Below, piece after piece: positions 25,948 to 34,524 of a stretch of 53,958 nt of DNA (its first letter is position 1; each line of letters starts with the position of its first letter). The notes below the pieces were generated by a model. That model saw only the letters and a program-made list of their open reading frames with translations. It did no database searches and was not told where the DNA came from. A program made the position numbers and the translations under genes. The stretch is from Chitinophagaceae bacterium (GTDB lineage: Bacteria > Bacteroidota > Bacteroidia > Chitinophagales > Chitinophagaceae), in NCBI GenBank assembly GCA_020847395.1, contig JADLCD010000004.1:1-53958 (forward strand), given 5' to 3'.

Positions 25948-27810
25948 ATGTATTGGAAGATAATCTTCGTAGCAATATATTTCACCGCCATTACAGCGGT
26001 ATACTCTCAGGTTGCTGTTACCGCTTCTATAGACAGTACCGCAATTAAAAAAGCAACCAAAGCATTTAACCTGTCATTTAAAAATGCAGATTCGGCTTTA
26101 CGGCTTGCTAATGAAGCATTACAACTATCAAAGCAAACAAATGATCCGCAGGGTGAGGCTAACTCCTATAACTCAATTGGCTGGTGCTATATGCACAAAG
26201 GCAATCTTGATTCGGCAGTAATTTTTCTTCAAAAAGCACGGCAGCTTTTTTATGACAACAAAAACGAGTATGATGTGGTGAGGGTTGATATTAACCTTGC
26301 AGAAGTTTATACCAAACAAAATCAAATAGCAAGTGCTATCAAATACCTGCTGCAGGGAGATTCATTGAGTACAAAAATCAACAGCATTCCATTGCAAACA
26401 GATATTAAAAGGCAGTTGGCGATTGTGTACAGGGAAGCAGGTGATCAAAAAACATCGGCTGAGTATTTTAACCAGGCGCTGCAGGGTTTTAGCAGGCAGG
26501 GAGATTTTTTCAGGTACGTAAACACAGGTGTAAGCCTTAGTATTTTATACAGGCAAATGAATCTTGCAGACAGCAGCCTTGCCATTCTTAAACGTTGCCT
26601 GAACATTGCAAAGCAAAACAATGGTACTCCCTACCAGGTGGCTATTACAGAAGAGAATATTGCAGAGACATATTTCAGCGAAGAAAAATACAATGAAGCA
26701 TTGCAATATTACATCACTGCCTACAGCACATTTGAAAAAATAAACAACCAGGCAGACCTTGCTTTTGAAGCTTATTGTGTTGGAAAAACATTTGCCAAAC
26801 TTAACAGGAACAGCGAAGCAGAAAAATTTCTTCTGCAATCTTACCGGGTAAATGATTCATTAAAAATGCTGAACTACCAGCGTGATGCCGCAGCCGAACT
26901 TGCGCTGCTGTATAATGGCCTGGGTGATTGGCAAAAGGCTTACAAATTTTTGCAAAAAGCAAACGAATTAAAAGACAGTATTAATGCGTTTGAACAAATA
27001 GAAAAAGCAAATGAGTTAAAAGAAAAATTTGAAACAGAAAAAAAAGAACAGGAGATTAAGTTATTAAAAACAGAAAAGCAGCTTACTGAAGACAGCAACC
27101 GGAAAACCATATTGCTGCAGTCTGTTTTATTGCTGCTTTTTGCAGCGGCTATCGTAATTGGATGGCTGCTATTTAACCGCTTTAAAATAAAAAGAAAATT
27201 ACAGGAGCAGCTATTGCGTAACCAGATAGCAGGCGATCTGCATGATGATATTGGCTCAACGCTTTCCAGCATTGATATCAGCAGCAGGATAGCGTTGGTA
27301 AAAAAAGATGACATAGCAGCCGTGCAGGAACAACTCATCAAAATACGCCAGCAGGCACAAAAAACGATGGATAGTATGAGCGATATTGTATGGTCAATCA
27401 ATCCATACTATGATAATTTTGAAAGTATGCTGGCAAGGATGAAAGAATTTGCTGCAGAAATGTGTGAGCCCAAACAAATAGCATTGCAGTTTGATGTGGC
27501 AAAGGAATTGGAAACTGTGTTATTTGATACAGATAAGCGAAAAAACATTTTTCTTATTTTTAAAGAAGCAGTTAACAATGCTGTTAAATACAGCAACTGC
27601 AATTTGCTGGTCATCCGATTTTCAAAAGGCAACGACAAAGATTTTGTAATGACGGTGCATGATAATGGAAATGGATTTGATGAAGCGCTTATCAAAAAAG
27701 GTAATGGACTCAGGAATATGAAAGCAAGAGCAATTGATATTGGCGGGCAATTGAATGTTCAATCAACAGAAGCACAGGGAACAACAGTTGAATTAAACTG
27801 CCGGGGTTAG
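25948..27810 (+). CDS. TPR sensor histidine kinase (HisKA_3 type)
   Basis: 620 residues. A signal peptide (ends near VYSQ) is followed by about six TPR units (residues ~30-340; ANSYNSIGWCYMHKGNLDSA is typical). Then come a coiled linker, one transmembrane helix (~388-408), the dimerisation/phosphoacceptor box GDLHDDIGSTLSSID (His432) and an HATPase domain (EAVNNAVKYSNC, HDNGNGFDE, GNGLRNMKARA). The periplasmic TPR sensor would bind a protein or peptide signal. Its cognate NarL-type regulator is at 28668, now separated by a toxin-antitoxin pair on the other strand. Confidence 0.9.
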   Translation: MYWKIIFVAIYFTAITAVYSQVAVTASIDSTAIKKATKAFNLSFKNADSALRLANEALQLSKQTNDPQGEANSYNSIGWCYMHKGNLDSAVIFLQKARQLFYDNKNEYDVVRVDINLAEVYTKQNQIASAIKYLLQGDSLSTKINSIPLQTDIKRQLAIVYREAGDQKTSAEYFNQALQGFSRQGDFFRYVNTGVSLSILYRQMNLADSSLAILKRCLNIAKQNNGTPYQVAITEENIAETYFSEEKYNEALQYYITAYSTFEKINNQADLAFEAYCVGKTFAKLNRNSEAEKFLLQSYRVNDSLKMLNYQRDAAAELALLYNGLGDWQKAYKFLQKANELKDSINAFEQIEKANELKEKFETEKKEQEIKLLKTEKQLTEDSNRKTILLQSVLLLLFAAAIVIGWLLFNRFKIKRKLQEQLLRNQIAGDLHDDIGSTLSSIDISSRIALVKKDDIAAVQEQLIKIRQQAQKTMDSMSDIVWSINPYYDNFESMLARMKEFAAEMCEPKQIALQFDVAKELETVLFDTDKRKNIFLIFKEAVNNAVKYSNCNLLVIRFSKGNDKDFVMTVHDNGNGFDEALIKKGNGLRNMKARAIDIGGQLNVQSTEAQGTTVELNCRG

Positions 27811-27866
27811 GGATTTAAAAACATAAGCTACCTGTTTCGTCAATCCCTGTTTGCTGGATACTTTCG

Positions 27867-28295
27867 TTACCTGCTGGCGTTTTCAATAATGCTTAATACC
27901 TCTTCAGGATTCATTACGGGTAAAATACTTTTTCGAAAATCTTTTGTATCACGGGTCACTATAAAATCTATTTCATTCAGACTCAGTGCACAGTTATATT
28001 GAATAGCATCCTCAAAATCCTTTAATTCAGATTTTAATGACTTTTTAATTATCGCCTTTGTAACATCGGCTATTTCTGTCATTTCACATAACTCGTCAAG
28101 TAATTTCAAAGTTTCAGTATTTGAAAACGATTGCCGTAAAATATAGTATATGTTATTGTATGAAACAGCCGATATATATAATTTCACTTTCCCCGAAATT
28201 GCAAAATTGAAAATTTTAGCCACATCAACTGAAAAAGGTTTGCGATCTGCGAGGAAATCAATAATTACATTAGTGTCTAAGAAAATTTGCTTCAT
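27867..28295 (-). CDS. PIN-domain toxin (VapC-like RNase)
   Basis: 142 residues. PIN acidic residues are visible: LDTNVIIDFL (Asp7) near the start, LKDFEDAIQYNCAL in the middle and IVTRDTKDF near the end. PIN toxins are Mg-dependent RNases that cut tRNA or rRNA. The gene overlaps its antitoxin by 4 bases (28292-28295), the standard arrangement with the antitoxin first. Confidence 0.85.
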   Translation of the reverse strand: MKQIFLDTNVIIDFLADRKPFSVDVAKIFNFAISGKVKLYISAVSYNNIYYILRQSFSNTETLKLLDELCEMTEIADVTKAIIKKSLKSELKDFEDAIQYNCALSLNEIDFIVTRDTKDFRKSILPVMNPEEVLSIIENASR

Positions 28296-28540
28296 TTTCT
28301 GTATTTCTTAGATAATGCATTTGTTAATTCAGCTTTATACTCAAAATCATTGGGAAGTTTTATCACGCCCATCAATTTTGAAACCTTTGGAGAAATTTCA
28401 GAACTACTTGTTTCTTTTCCACCTATTGACTTCAAATAGTTTTCTACAAGATGAGAGAGGCTTTTTCCTTTTTTTTGAGCATACTTTTTCGCAGAAGCAA
28501 TTACTTTTTCTTCGATAGTCAGTGTCAGCTTAGTTGTCAC
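28292..28540 (-). CDS. antitoxin of the PIN module (DUF6364-like)
   Basis: 82 residues. MTTKLTLTIEEKVIASAKKY, followed by AQKKGKSLSHLVENYL, is the ribbon-helix-helix pattern of the DUF6364 antitoxins. A flexible C-terminal tail (FEYKAELTNALSKKY) probably wraps the PIN toxin. It should bind its own promoter. It is transcribed first and overlaps the toxin gene. Confidence 0.82.
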   Translation of the reverse strand: MTTKLTLTIEEKVIASAKKYAQKKGKSLSHLVENYLKSIGGKETSSSEISPKVSKLMGVIKLPNDFEYKAELTNALSKKYRK

Positions 28541-28667
28541 AACACGTGCTTTATTTTTATAAAGATACGTACATCGAACGGGGTAACAAATTTAATTTTG
28601 CGCTTGCAGGTAACACCCATATTGGGATATGAAAAATAAAACTAAACAACTACTTTAGCTGCTTGCA

Positions 28668-29297
28668 ATGGCAAAAGCGATATTACTATACGAAGACAAT
28701 GATGCCTTGCGTAAAAGCCTGGAGGAACTGTTAGCGCTGTCTGATGAATTTGAGGTAAAAGGTTCATACGAAAATTGCCTGCAGGCGGCAGATGATGTAC
28801 GCAGTTTGCAGCCTGACATCATCCTGATGGATATTGATATGCCCGGCATGAGCGGTATAGAAGCAGTAAAAAAAATAAGAATGTTCAATACAAAAGTGGC
28901 CATTCTTATGCTTACTGTTTTTGATGATAACAAACATGTGCTGGATGCTATTTGTGCAGGCGCATCAGGCTACCTGTTAAAAAAACATGTTTCAGAAAAG
29001 CTTATTGCTGCTATAAAAGAAGTATTGGAAGGAGGAGCACCAATGAGCCCTGCTATTGCAAAAATGGTTATCCATTCTATGCAACAAAAGCCACCAGGCG
29101 AGCAGTATAATTTTACGGAAAGAGAAAAGGAAATATTAAACCTGCTTTGCAAAGGAAACAGTTATAAAATGATTGCAGCAGATACCCACCTGGCTTTTGA
29201 AACCATCCGTACATACATAAAAAAAATTTATGAAAAACTCCATGTACATTCCGCAACTGAGGCAGTAAGCAAGGCTATTAATGAAAGATTAGTGTAA
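28668..29297 (+). CDS. NarL/FixJ-family response regulator
   Basis: 209 residues. The receiver domain has acidic Glu9-Asp10 and the phosphorylated Asp55 (LMDIDMPGMSG), with the conserved Lys in GYLLKKHVSEKL. The C-terminal LuxR helix-turn-helix reads FTEREKEILNLLCKGNSYKMIA. HisKA_3 kinases pair with this class, so the TPR kinase at 25948 is its probable partner although 857 bases lie between. A stem (TCCCGCT/AGCGGGA, 29384-29400) follows as a terminator candidate. Confidence 0.92.
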   Translation: MAKAILLYEDNDALRKSLEELLALSDEFEVKGSYENCLQAADDVRSLQPDIILMDIDMPGMSGIEAVKKIRMFNTKVAILMLTVFDDNKHVLDAICAGASGYLLKKHVSEKLIAAIKEVLEGGAPMSPAIAKMVIHSMQQKPPGEQYNFTEREKEILNLLCKGNSYKMIAADTHLAFETIRTYIKKIYEKLHVHSATEAVSKAINERLV

Positions 29298-29383
29298 TCC
29301 ACTTCTTCTCATTTCTATTTTCAACCAATCTCAGTAAGAATTTTTTTCAATCCTGCTCCTACCTTCAGTTCCCCCGGAATTTA

Positions 29384-29400
29384 TCCCGCTATCAGCGGGA
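29384..29400 (+). terminator. GC-rich hairpin after the response regulator
   Basis: TCCCGCT (29384-29390) pairs with AGCGGGA (29394-29400). The sequence then runs through a second GGGGTTTCCCCC-like fold with a T-run near 29413. It sits between the regulator stop and the next lipoprotein gene. Confidence 0.5.
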
Positions 29401-29487
29401 GGGGTTTCCCCCTTTTTGGGGTTGCTTTCTATCCCGGGCAAATCAAACTTTGTTTTCAATTATTTATCACAGACAAAAACATTTATT

Positions 29488-30081
29488 ATGAAAAGTATAG
29501 TATTCTGGGCATGTACCCTTTTCTGTTTTATTTCCTGTAAAAAAAATAAAACGCCTGATTTGGGAAACACCTCACTTTACCCAGCTCAATGGATTTTTAC
29601 AGTGGATGCCTCAGCAGATGAATACACTCATCTTGAACTGGCGGGCAACAACATGAAACGGTCAAAAATATCTAAGTCTTACAGCCTGTCACAATTAACC
29701 CTTGACAGGTATTGCGAATTTAATGTAGCAAGATCCAAAACAGAATTTACCAACAAAGATTGCTTCACTATACAATTTGAAAGACAAAAGGCCCGCTGGT
29801 TATTTGCAGGTAATTCTTCCAACGGGCAGGAAGTACATTTGGGTACAACCGGGGGTGGCAGCGAAACAGAAGATCCCGGTGGGGATGGATACAAATTTTT
29901 TATACATGAAATGCCCAAGGTGAATGGTGTAATAACAGTAACAATTGAGAGTGTGGATAAGCCAGGGTATTATATTTCCGATTCCTCACCCGGCTCCGGT
30001 TATTCTGCCACACAGGTGGTATTAACGCAGCATAGCAACCCGGCATCTGCCACGCAATGGCAATGCCGTTTAGCAAAATAA
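29488..30081 (+). CDS. hypothetical lipoprotein
   Basis: About 197 residues from MKSIVFWACTLFCFISCKK, a short signal with lipobox ISC followed by Lys-Lys. I do not recognise the family. The C-terminal part (SVDKPGYYISDSSPGSGYSA, then TQWQC) resembles beta-trefoil-like strands with a QW motif, so a carbohydrate-binding fold is conceivable. An in-frame upstream start at 29416 would disrupt the signal. It stands alone between the response regulator and a repeat-bearing spacer. Confidence 0.7.
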   Translation: MKSIVFWACTLFCFISCKKNKTPDLGNTSLYPAQWIFTVDASADEYTHLELAGNNMKRSKISKSYSLSQLTLDRYCEFNVARSKTEFTNKDCFTIQFERQKARWLFAGNSSNGQEVHLGTTGGGSETEDPGGDGYKFFIHEMPKVNGVITVTIESVDKPGYYISDSSPGSGYSATQVVLTQHSNPASATQWQCRLAK

Positions 30082-30403
30082 AACTCAAAAATAATGATGC
30101 CCCTGGTTCGAGTTTCACCATAGTCGTTAAGCCTAAAATTTGCTGCCGTTGTTGGTGTTGTACGTGGTTTATTGTGTTCAAGCTCCCCAATCAGGCGCAA
30201 GATTGTAAGTAATCATGCGTATTATTATGGCGAAACAAGTAATGCCTGGCAGTATGTCAGTCATCACACAACGCCTATGCTATATGCGCCAGCGTGGTGA
30301 AGAAAAATTGCTCCAGCCAATATCCCTCAATACACATCTTCTCCGCCTATCGCAGTCGCCAGCCAACACACAAGGCTGATCACAGGCAGACGCTGCGGAA
30401 CTC
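30082..30403. other. intergenic region with repeat B and interrupted frame
   Basis: Contains repeat-B copy 2 (30148-30180). From an ATG at 30215 a frame runs 54 codons to a TGA at 30377-30379; the same frame then stays open to 30529. No recognised gene or RNA is seen. Confidence 0.4.
30148..30180 (+). repeat. short dispersed repeat B, copy 2
   Basis: GTTGGTGTTGTACGTGGTTT, followed by ATTGTGTTC, matches the copies at 25808 and 49935 over most positions. Confidence 0.6.
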
Positions 30404-30529
30404 ATGAAAGTTTGCGATGAAAAAAAAGTTGTTAGTATGCTTTATACATTAACCAATCTACATACCCAACAACAGCGAGCTGCAGAACAACAACACCTCA
30501 AAAAAGTTATTCCCGGTTTATGGTATTGA
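30404..30529 (+). CDS. possible 41-residue small protein or gene remnant
   Basis: The frame begins MKVCDEKKVVSMLYTLTNLH and ends in KKVIPGLWY. The amino-acid mix (polar helix, few rare residues) looks more coding-like than the surrounding DNA. The same frame is open upstream except for one TGA, so it may be the 3' end of a decayed gene instead. It ends 57 bases before the next small gene. Confidence 0.3.
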   Translation: MKVCDEKKVVSMLYTLTNLHTQQQRAAEQQHLKKVIPGLWY

Positions 30530-30585
30530 CACAGCTGAATTTTCACTGTAGCTTTATTAGCTCAAACATTTTAAACTCTATTTTT

Positions 30586-30819
30586 ATGGCTAAACAGATT
30601 TTTAAAGTTCAGTTAGATGGAGCTTCGCTCACAGCAAGCCAGATTGCAGGTTTGCAAAAGGCTATAAATGAAGCGGCAACTTCCTATATTGCCAAGAATA
30701 TAAAAATCACCCCCCAGGATGGTATTTGGGGTATAAAGAAACCTGAATGGCTAGGTATATGGGCCAAGCGGTTTAAAGATATTCCATCCTTAAAAGCAGG
30801 GGGATTCAGAACAATGTAA
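30586..30819 (+). CDS. small protein of unknown function (77 residues)
   Basis: Starts at MAKQIFKVQLDGASLTASQI, directly following an A/T-rich leader; the frame is open to 30520 but those residues look non-coding. It has a helical front half (SQIAGLQKAINEAATSYIA), a middle of KITPQDGIWGIKKPEWLGIW and a basic end. No signal peptide or known motif. It lies 10 bases before the Cys-rich gene, so the two are almost certainly one operon. A peptide substrate or binding partner of that protein is possible but only inferred. Confidence 0.6.
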   Translation: MAKQIFKVQLDGASLTASQIAGLQKAINEAATSYIAKNIKITPQDGIWGIKKPEWLGIWAKRFKDIPSLKAGGFRTM

Positions 30820-30829
30820 AGACGGCGCC

Positions 30830-31267
30830 ATGAAAGATGTAAACAATAAAACCTGCCCCAGTTCTTTAGGGCAGGTTGGTTCTAATCTTTTAGGTATGGT
30901 TACCGAAAATGGCACTGTAGGGTTTTTTAAAGATCCTATAGAGGTAACGCAAGGATTCATAGATGATGCTGATGACTTTGAAAACCTGGAACGCCGTTTC
31001 CGCTTTAGCAATAAATGCGTACAAAGCGGGTGCAAGCAATGGACCGGAAAAGAATGTGGTGTTATAAAAGCAGTACTATCGCTTGATAGTATTCCCCTAA
31101 CAAAAGATTTACCATCCTGTTCCATCAGAAAAAACTGCCGCTGGTATTTCCAGGAAGGTAGTATTGCTTGCAATGGCTGTCGTTATGTGATTACCAACGT
31201 AAGCGAACCCACTGTTAAAGAACCGTTGGGAGATGCAGTTTTGCCCCAGAATCATGATGTTGAATAA
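30830..31267 (+). CDS. Cys-rich protein, possible metal or Fe-S binder
   Basis: 145 residues with eight Cys at 9, 63, 68, 76, 97, 103, 114 and 117. The last seven fall in C-x4-C-x7-C-x20-C-x5-C-x10-C-x2-C. The stretch CSIRKNCRWYFQEGSIACNG is striking for combining close Cys pairs with aromatic residues, which is compatible with a metal or iron-sulfur site. I do not recognise the family. No signal peptide, so the thiols are probably cytoplasmic. It follows the 77-residue gene after 10 bases. Confidence 0.65.
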   Translation: MKDVNNKTCPSSLGQVGSNLLGMVTENGTVGFFKDPIEVTQGFIDDADDFENLERRFRFSNKCVQSGCKQWTGKECGVIKAVLSLDSIPLTKDLPSCSIRKNCRWYFQEGSIACNGCRYVITNVSEPTVKEPLGDAVLPQNHDVE

Positions 31268-31355
31268 ATTATAAAACGGATCAATACTTAAAAAAAATAC
31301 CACACTTGAGCTATATTTTGTAGTTGAAAGAGCGCTAATAATTTTGAAAACGCTG

Positions 31356-32069
31356 TTATAGAAGTTTGTTCTGGTGCTGGTTTTTAAAATGCTGTATAAC
31401 CTCCTGGTAAGTATCGCCAACCGGTATTTCCACCCCTGTTTTAAGTATCAGCCTTCTCGTTTCCAATGAATTGATTTTATTCATTGCAACTATATAGCGC
31501 CTGTGCACCCGTTGAAATTCAGGCGCAGGTAATTTTTCAAGAAATGATTTCAGGCTCATCAATGTAATTACAGGCTTTCCTTCCTGCACGTATATACGTA
31601 TATAATCATCCATGCTTTCAACATATACAACATCCTGAAAATTAATTTTAATGAGCTTATAATCCGATTTTACAAACACACCGGGAGTAAGGTCTGAATT
31701 GTCTTTATCCTTTAACCTTATACGCTCTATAGCTCTTTCAACAGCTATTTTGAAACGTTCAAAATCAAAAGGCTTCAACAGGTAATCTGCCACGCCCATT
31801 TCATAACCATCTACTGCAAAATCACGATGAGCTGTAGTGAATATTACAACAGGTGTACCGGTAAGTTTTTTTAAAACGCCAATACCTGTTATATCAGGCA
31901 TCAGTATATCGAGAAACAAAATGTCAATGTGGTTATTATTTATATAGCTAATGCTTTCCAATGCATCCGTAAAACCATCCATCATTTCCAAACCTTTATA
32001 CCTGCGGATATATTGATTCAATAATGCAATTGCCAGCGGCTCATCATCTACTACCACGCATTTTATCAT
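31356..32069 (-). CDS. LytTR-family response regulator
   Basis: 237 residues. The receiver domain (VVVDDEPLA, phosphorylated Asp54 in LFLDILMPDITG, Lys in DYLLKPFDFERF) is joined to a LytTR DNA-binding domain (FVKSDYKLIKINFQDVVYVE, FQRVHRRYIVAMNKI). It overlaps the kinase gene upstream by 4 bases, so the two are translated together. Such pairs in Bacteroidota often control envelope or transport genes near them. Confidence 0.93.
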   Translation of the reverse strand: MIKCVVVDDEPLAIALLNQYIRRYKGLEMMDGFTDALESISYINNNHIDILFLDILMPDITGIGVLKKLTGTPVVIFTTAHRDFAVDGYEMGVADYLLKPFDFERFKIAVERAIERIRLKDKDNSDLTPGVFVKSDYKLIKINFQDVVYVESMDDYIRIYVQEGKPVITLMSLKSFLEKLPAPEFQRVHRRYIVAMNKINSLETRRLILKTGVEIPVGDTYQEVIQHFKNQHQNKLL

Positions 32070-33145
32070 ACCAGCTCAATTTTCAGGTCTACAATGTAAA
32101 AGTTATCTTTCCTGCCAAAGTTAAGTGAGTATTTGCCGGGATACAGTAATTCTAACCGCCTGCGCGTATTTGACATACCGATGCTTGATGTGCTTCTATT
32201 GCCTGCTCTTTCAAATACTATATTCTGCACACGCATATTAAGCCTGTTGTTTTCTGCTTTTATAAGAATAGATATTTTACTTTTTTCATGATTACTAATG
32301 CCATATTTAAAAGCATTTTCAACAAAAGATATCAGTAATAGCGGGGCAATTTTATTTTTTGTGAAATCTCCCTGTGCTTCAAAGTATAGTTCCAGCTTAT
32401 CATTACTGCGCATTTTCTGAAGTTCAATATAGTTGTTCACATATTGTATTTCCTGTGCCAATGGCACAAGATCAGCCTGCGCATCCTGTGTAACATAACG
32501 CATTATTTCTGAGAGTTTCATTACTGCCGCAGGCGTTTGCTCACTTTGTACAGATGCAAGCGAATAAATATTGTTTAGTGTATTAAAAAGAAAGTGTGGG
32601 TTAATCTGCAATTTGAGATAAGACAGTTCGGCATTTACTTTTTCTAATTCATTTTCTTTTGATCGTTTTTCGGTAATCCGTAACCGCTCTACTACCTGGA
32701 GTATAATACCTAATAACCATACCAGGCTGAACGTCAATATGCGGGGAATCATGCGGGCTCCTGCAAAAGGAGGGTGTGGGCGTTCGTCATTATATCCAGG
32801 AAAACCAGGATGCGGAAAGTTATTGTTCGTAATAAATCTTATAGCTGTTGGTGCGGGCATAAGTAAATCTGACACGAACAAGAACAGGCAAAGCAGCAAT
32901 AGTATTGCACCAAAATAAAGCAGGTTTTGTTTGTTAAAAAAAAACTTTGGTACCAGCAAATAGGCATTAACGTAAAAAAAAGGAACAAGAAAAAGGTTGG
33001 TTAGAAAAAAGTGAAGCGGGTATCCTAACAAATGTGTAAATCCTTTAGGGTTTGTTCCAAAATCCGGCGAAAAAATAACCGGCAGAAACAGGAAAAGCGC
33101 CCAACAAATGATATGTATGAGTATAGTGATTGCCCGCTTATTCAT
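32066..33145 (-). CDS. LytS-type sensor histidine kinase
   Basis: About 359 residues from MNKRAITILIHI; four codons further upstream is an alternative ATG. Four transmembrane helices (residues ~5-155) are followed by a coiled segment. The His_kinase box is LKLQINPHFLFNTLNNIYSLA, where the His in NPHFLFN is the phosphorylated residue, and an HATPase domain (SFVENAFKYGISNHEKS) follows. There is no separate extracellular sensor domain. It phosphorylates the LytTR regulator encoded immediately downstream. Confidence 0.92.
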   Translation of the reverse strand: MNKRAITILIHIICWALFLFLPVIFSPDFGTNPKGFTHLLGYPLHFFLTNLFLVPFFYVNAYLLVPKFFFNKQNLLYFGAILLLLCLFLFVSDLLMPAPTAIRFITNNNFPHPGFPGYNDERPHPPFAGARMIPRILTFSLVWLLGIILQVVERLRITEKRSKENELEKVNAELSYLKLQINPHFLFNTLNNIYSLASVQSEQTPAAVMKLSEIMRYVTQDAQADLVPLAQEIQYVNNYIELQKMRSNDKLELYFEAQGDFTKNKIAPLLLISFVENAFKYGISNHEKSKISILIKAENNRLNMRVQNIVFERAGNRSTSSIGMSNTRRRLELLYPGKYSLNFGRKDNFYIVDLKIELV

Positions 33146-33157
33146 AATCTCAATCAA

Positions 33158-33512
33158 TATAACATTAAAAGTAAGAAAGGAAGTGCCGATGGGTAAAATA
33201 TAGATGAATCAATAAAACATATAGACTGGGAATAGCATTGGCAGAAACAGTTAACCCGTTCTCGCGCATAAGCGGCTAAAGAAAACCTATAAAAAAATAT
33301 CCTACATATGTAATTGATCTTACATAAAAACCAATACTGATTATTCACACCCTGTTAATTTCTTTTGTTCTTAATGAATTAATTAATTGTGACCTTTATA
33401 ACCACCACGGGCGGAAAAACTTCCCAACTATTAAATTAAATGTTAATCCCTTCCCTTATCCTGACGTAGTATGCGGGAAGGGGAGTTTCGTCTTGTGTAA
33501 AAAATATTTATT
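33158..33512. other. divergent intergenic region before nrdB
   Basis: This 355-base spacer holds the promoters of the LytS-type kinase and of nrdB. CCCTTCCC (33448-33455) can pair with GGGAAGGG (33475-33482) over a 19-base loop, ~30 bases before the nrdB start, possibly a 5' leader hairpin. I could not identify an NrdR box. Confidence 0.45.
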
Positions 33513-34487
33513 ATGGGACTATTTGATAAAAGAATACAGTACAAACCATTTGAGTATCCGGAGATACTTAAATTTTCAGAGGCAATCAATAAGTCTTTTT
33601 GGGTGCATTCCGAAGTAGACTTTACCGCAGATGTTCAGGATTTTCATGCACATCTTACCGAGGCGGAACAGAATGCTGTGAAAAACAGCTTACTATCTAT
33701 TGCGCAGATAGAGGTTGCGGTAAAATCGTTTTGGGGTAACCTGTATAATCATTTTCCTAAACCTGAGCTGAACGGGCTGGGTGCAACTTTTGCCGAGTGT
33801 GAGTTCAGGCATTCTGAAGCTTACTCCCGCTTGCTTGAAGTGTTAGGCTATAATAACCAGTTTGAAAGCCTGGTAGAAGTACCAGTTGTAAAAGAACGCA
33901 TTCAATATTTATCTTCTGCATTACAGAACGCCAGATCTGATGATAAAAAAGACTATACTGTTTCGCTTATTTTGTTCAGCTTATTAATTGAAAACGTTAG
34001 CCTGTTCAGCCAGTTTGCTATTATTCTTGCCTTTACAAGATTTAAAGGGCTGATGAAAAACGTGAGCAATATCATTGCGTGGACTTCAGTAGATGAGCAG
34101 ATTCATGCCAACGCAGGTATCTTTTTAATAAATAAGCTGAAAGAAGAATATCCCGGCATATTTACCCGGGAAACAATAGAGCATGTACGCGCTGTGGTAA
34201 AACAATCTATTGCCACAGAAGGTAAAATGCTGGATTGGATTTTTGGTGCAGGTGAAATTGATATCATCAATAAACATAACCTCACCAACTTTATGAAACA
34301 CCGGGCAGATGAAAGCCTTAAGCAAATTGGTATTGAACCTGTGTTTAATGTAAGCGCAAAAGATAACGCTGCTATGCTTTGGTTTGAAGAAGAAGTATTT
34401 TCAAATAGCCTGGATGACTTTTTTGCAAAACGCCCTGTAGAGTATACCAAGTTTGATAAAAGTATTTCTGCCCACGATTTGTTTTAA
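33513..34487 (+). CDS. nrdB: ribonucleotide reductase small (radical) subunit
   Basis: 324 residues. Di-metal ligands and radical Tyr are visible: Glu67 (IAQIEVAVKSFW), Glu97-x2-His100 and Tyr104 in FAECEFRHSEAYSRLL, and the second Glu/His pair in SVDEQIHANAG. This marks it as a class I, Tyr-radical type subunit. It makes the radical used by the large subunit to reduce ribonucleotides to deoxyribonucleotides. The protein starts directly with the helical core, with no N-terminal ATP-cone. nrdA follows 37 bases downstream. Confidence 0.95.
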   Translation: MGLFDKRIQYKPFEYPEILKFSEAINKSFWVHSEVDFTADVQDFHAHLTEAEQNAVKNSLLSIAQIEVAVKSFWGNLYNHFPKPELNGLGATFAECEFRHSEAYSRLLEVLGYNNQFESLVEVPVVKERIQYLSSALQNARSDDKKDYTVSLILFSLLIENVSLFSQFAIILAFTRFKGLMKNVSNIIAWTSVDEQIHANAGIFLINKLKEEYPGIFTRETIEHVRAVVKQSIATEGKMLDWIFGAGEIDIINKHNLTNFMKHRADESLKQIGIEPVFNVSAKDNAAMLWFEEEVFSNSLDDFFAKRPVEYTKFDKSISAHDLF

Positions 34488-34524
34488 CCATTTATCCTTT
34501 ACCTCTATAATATAAACATACAAC

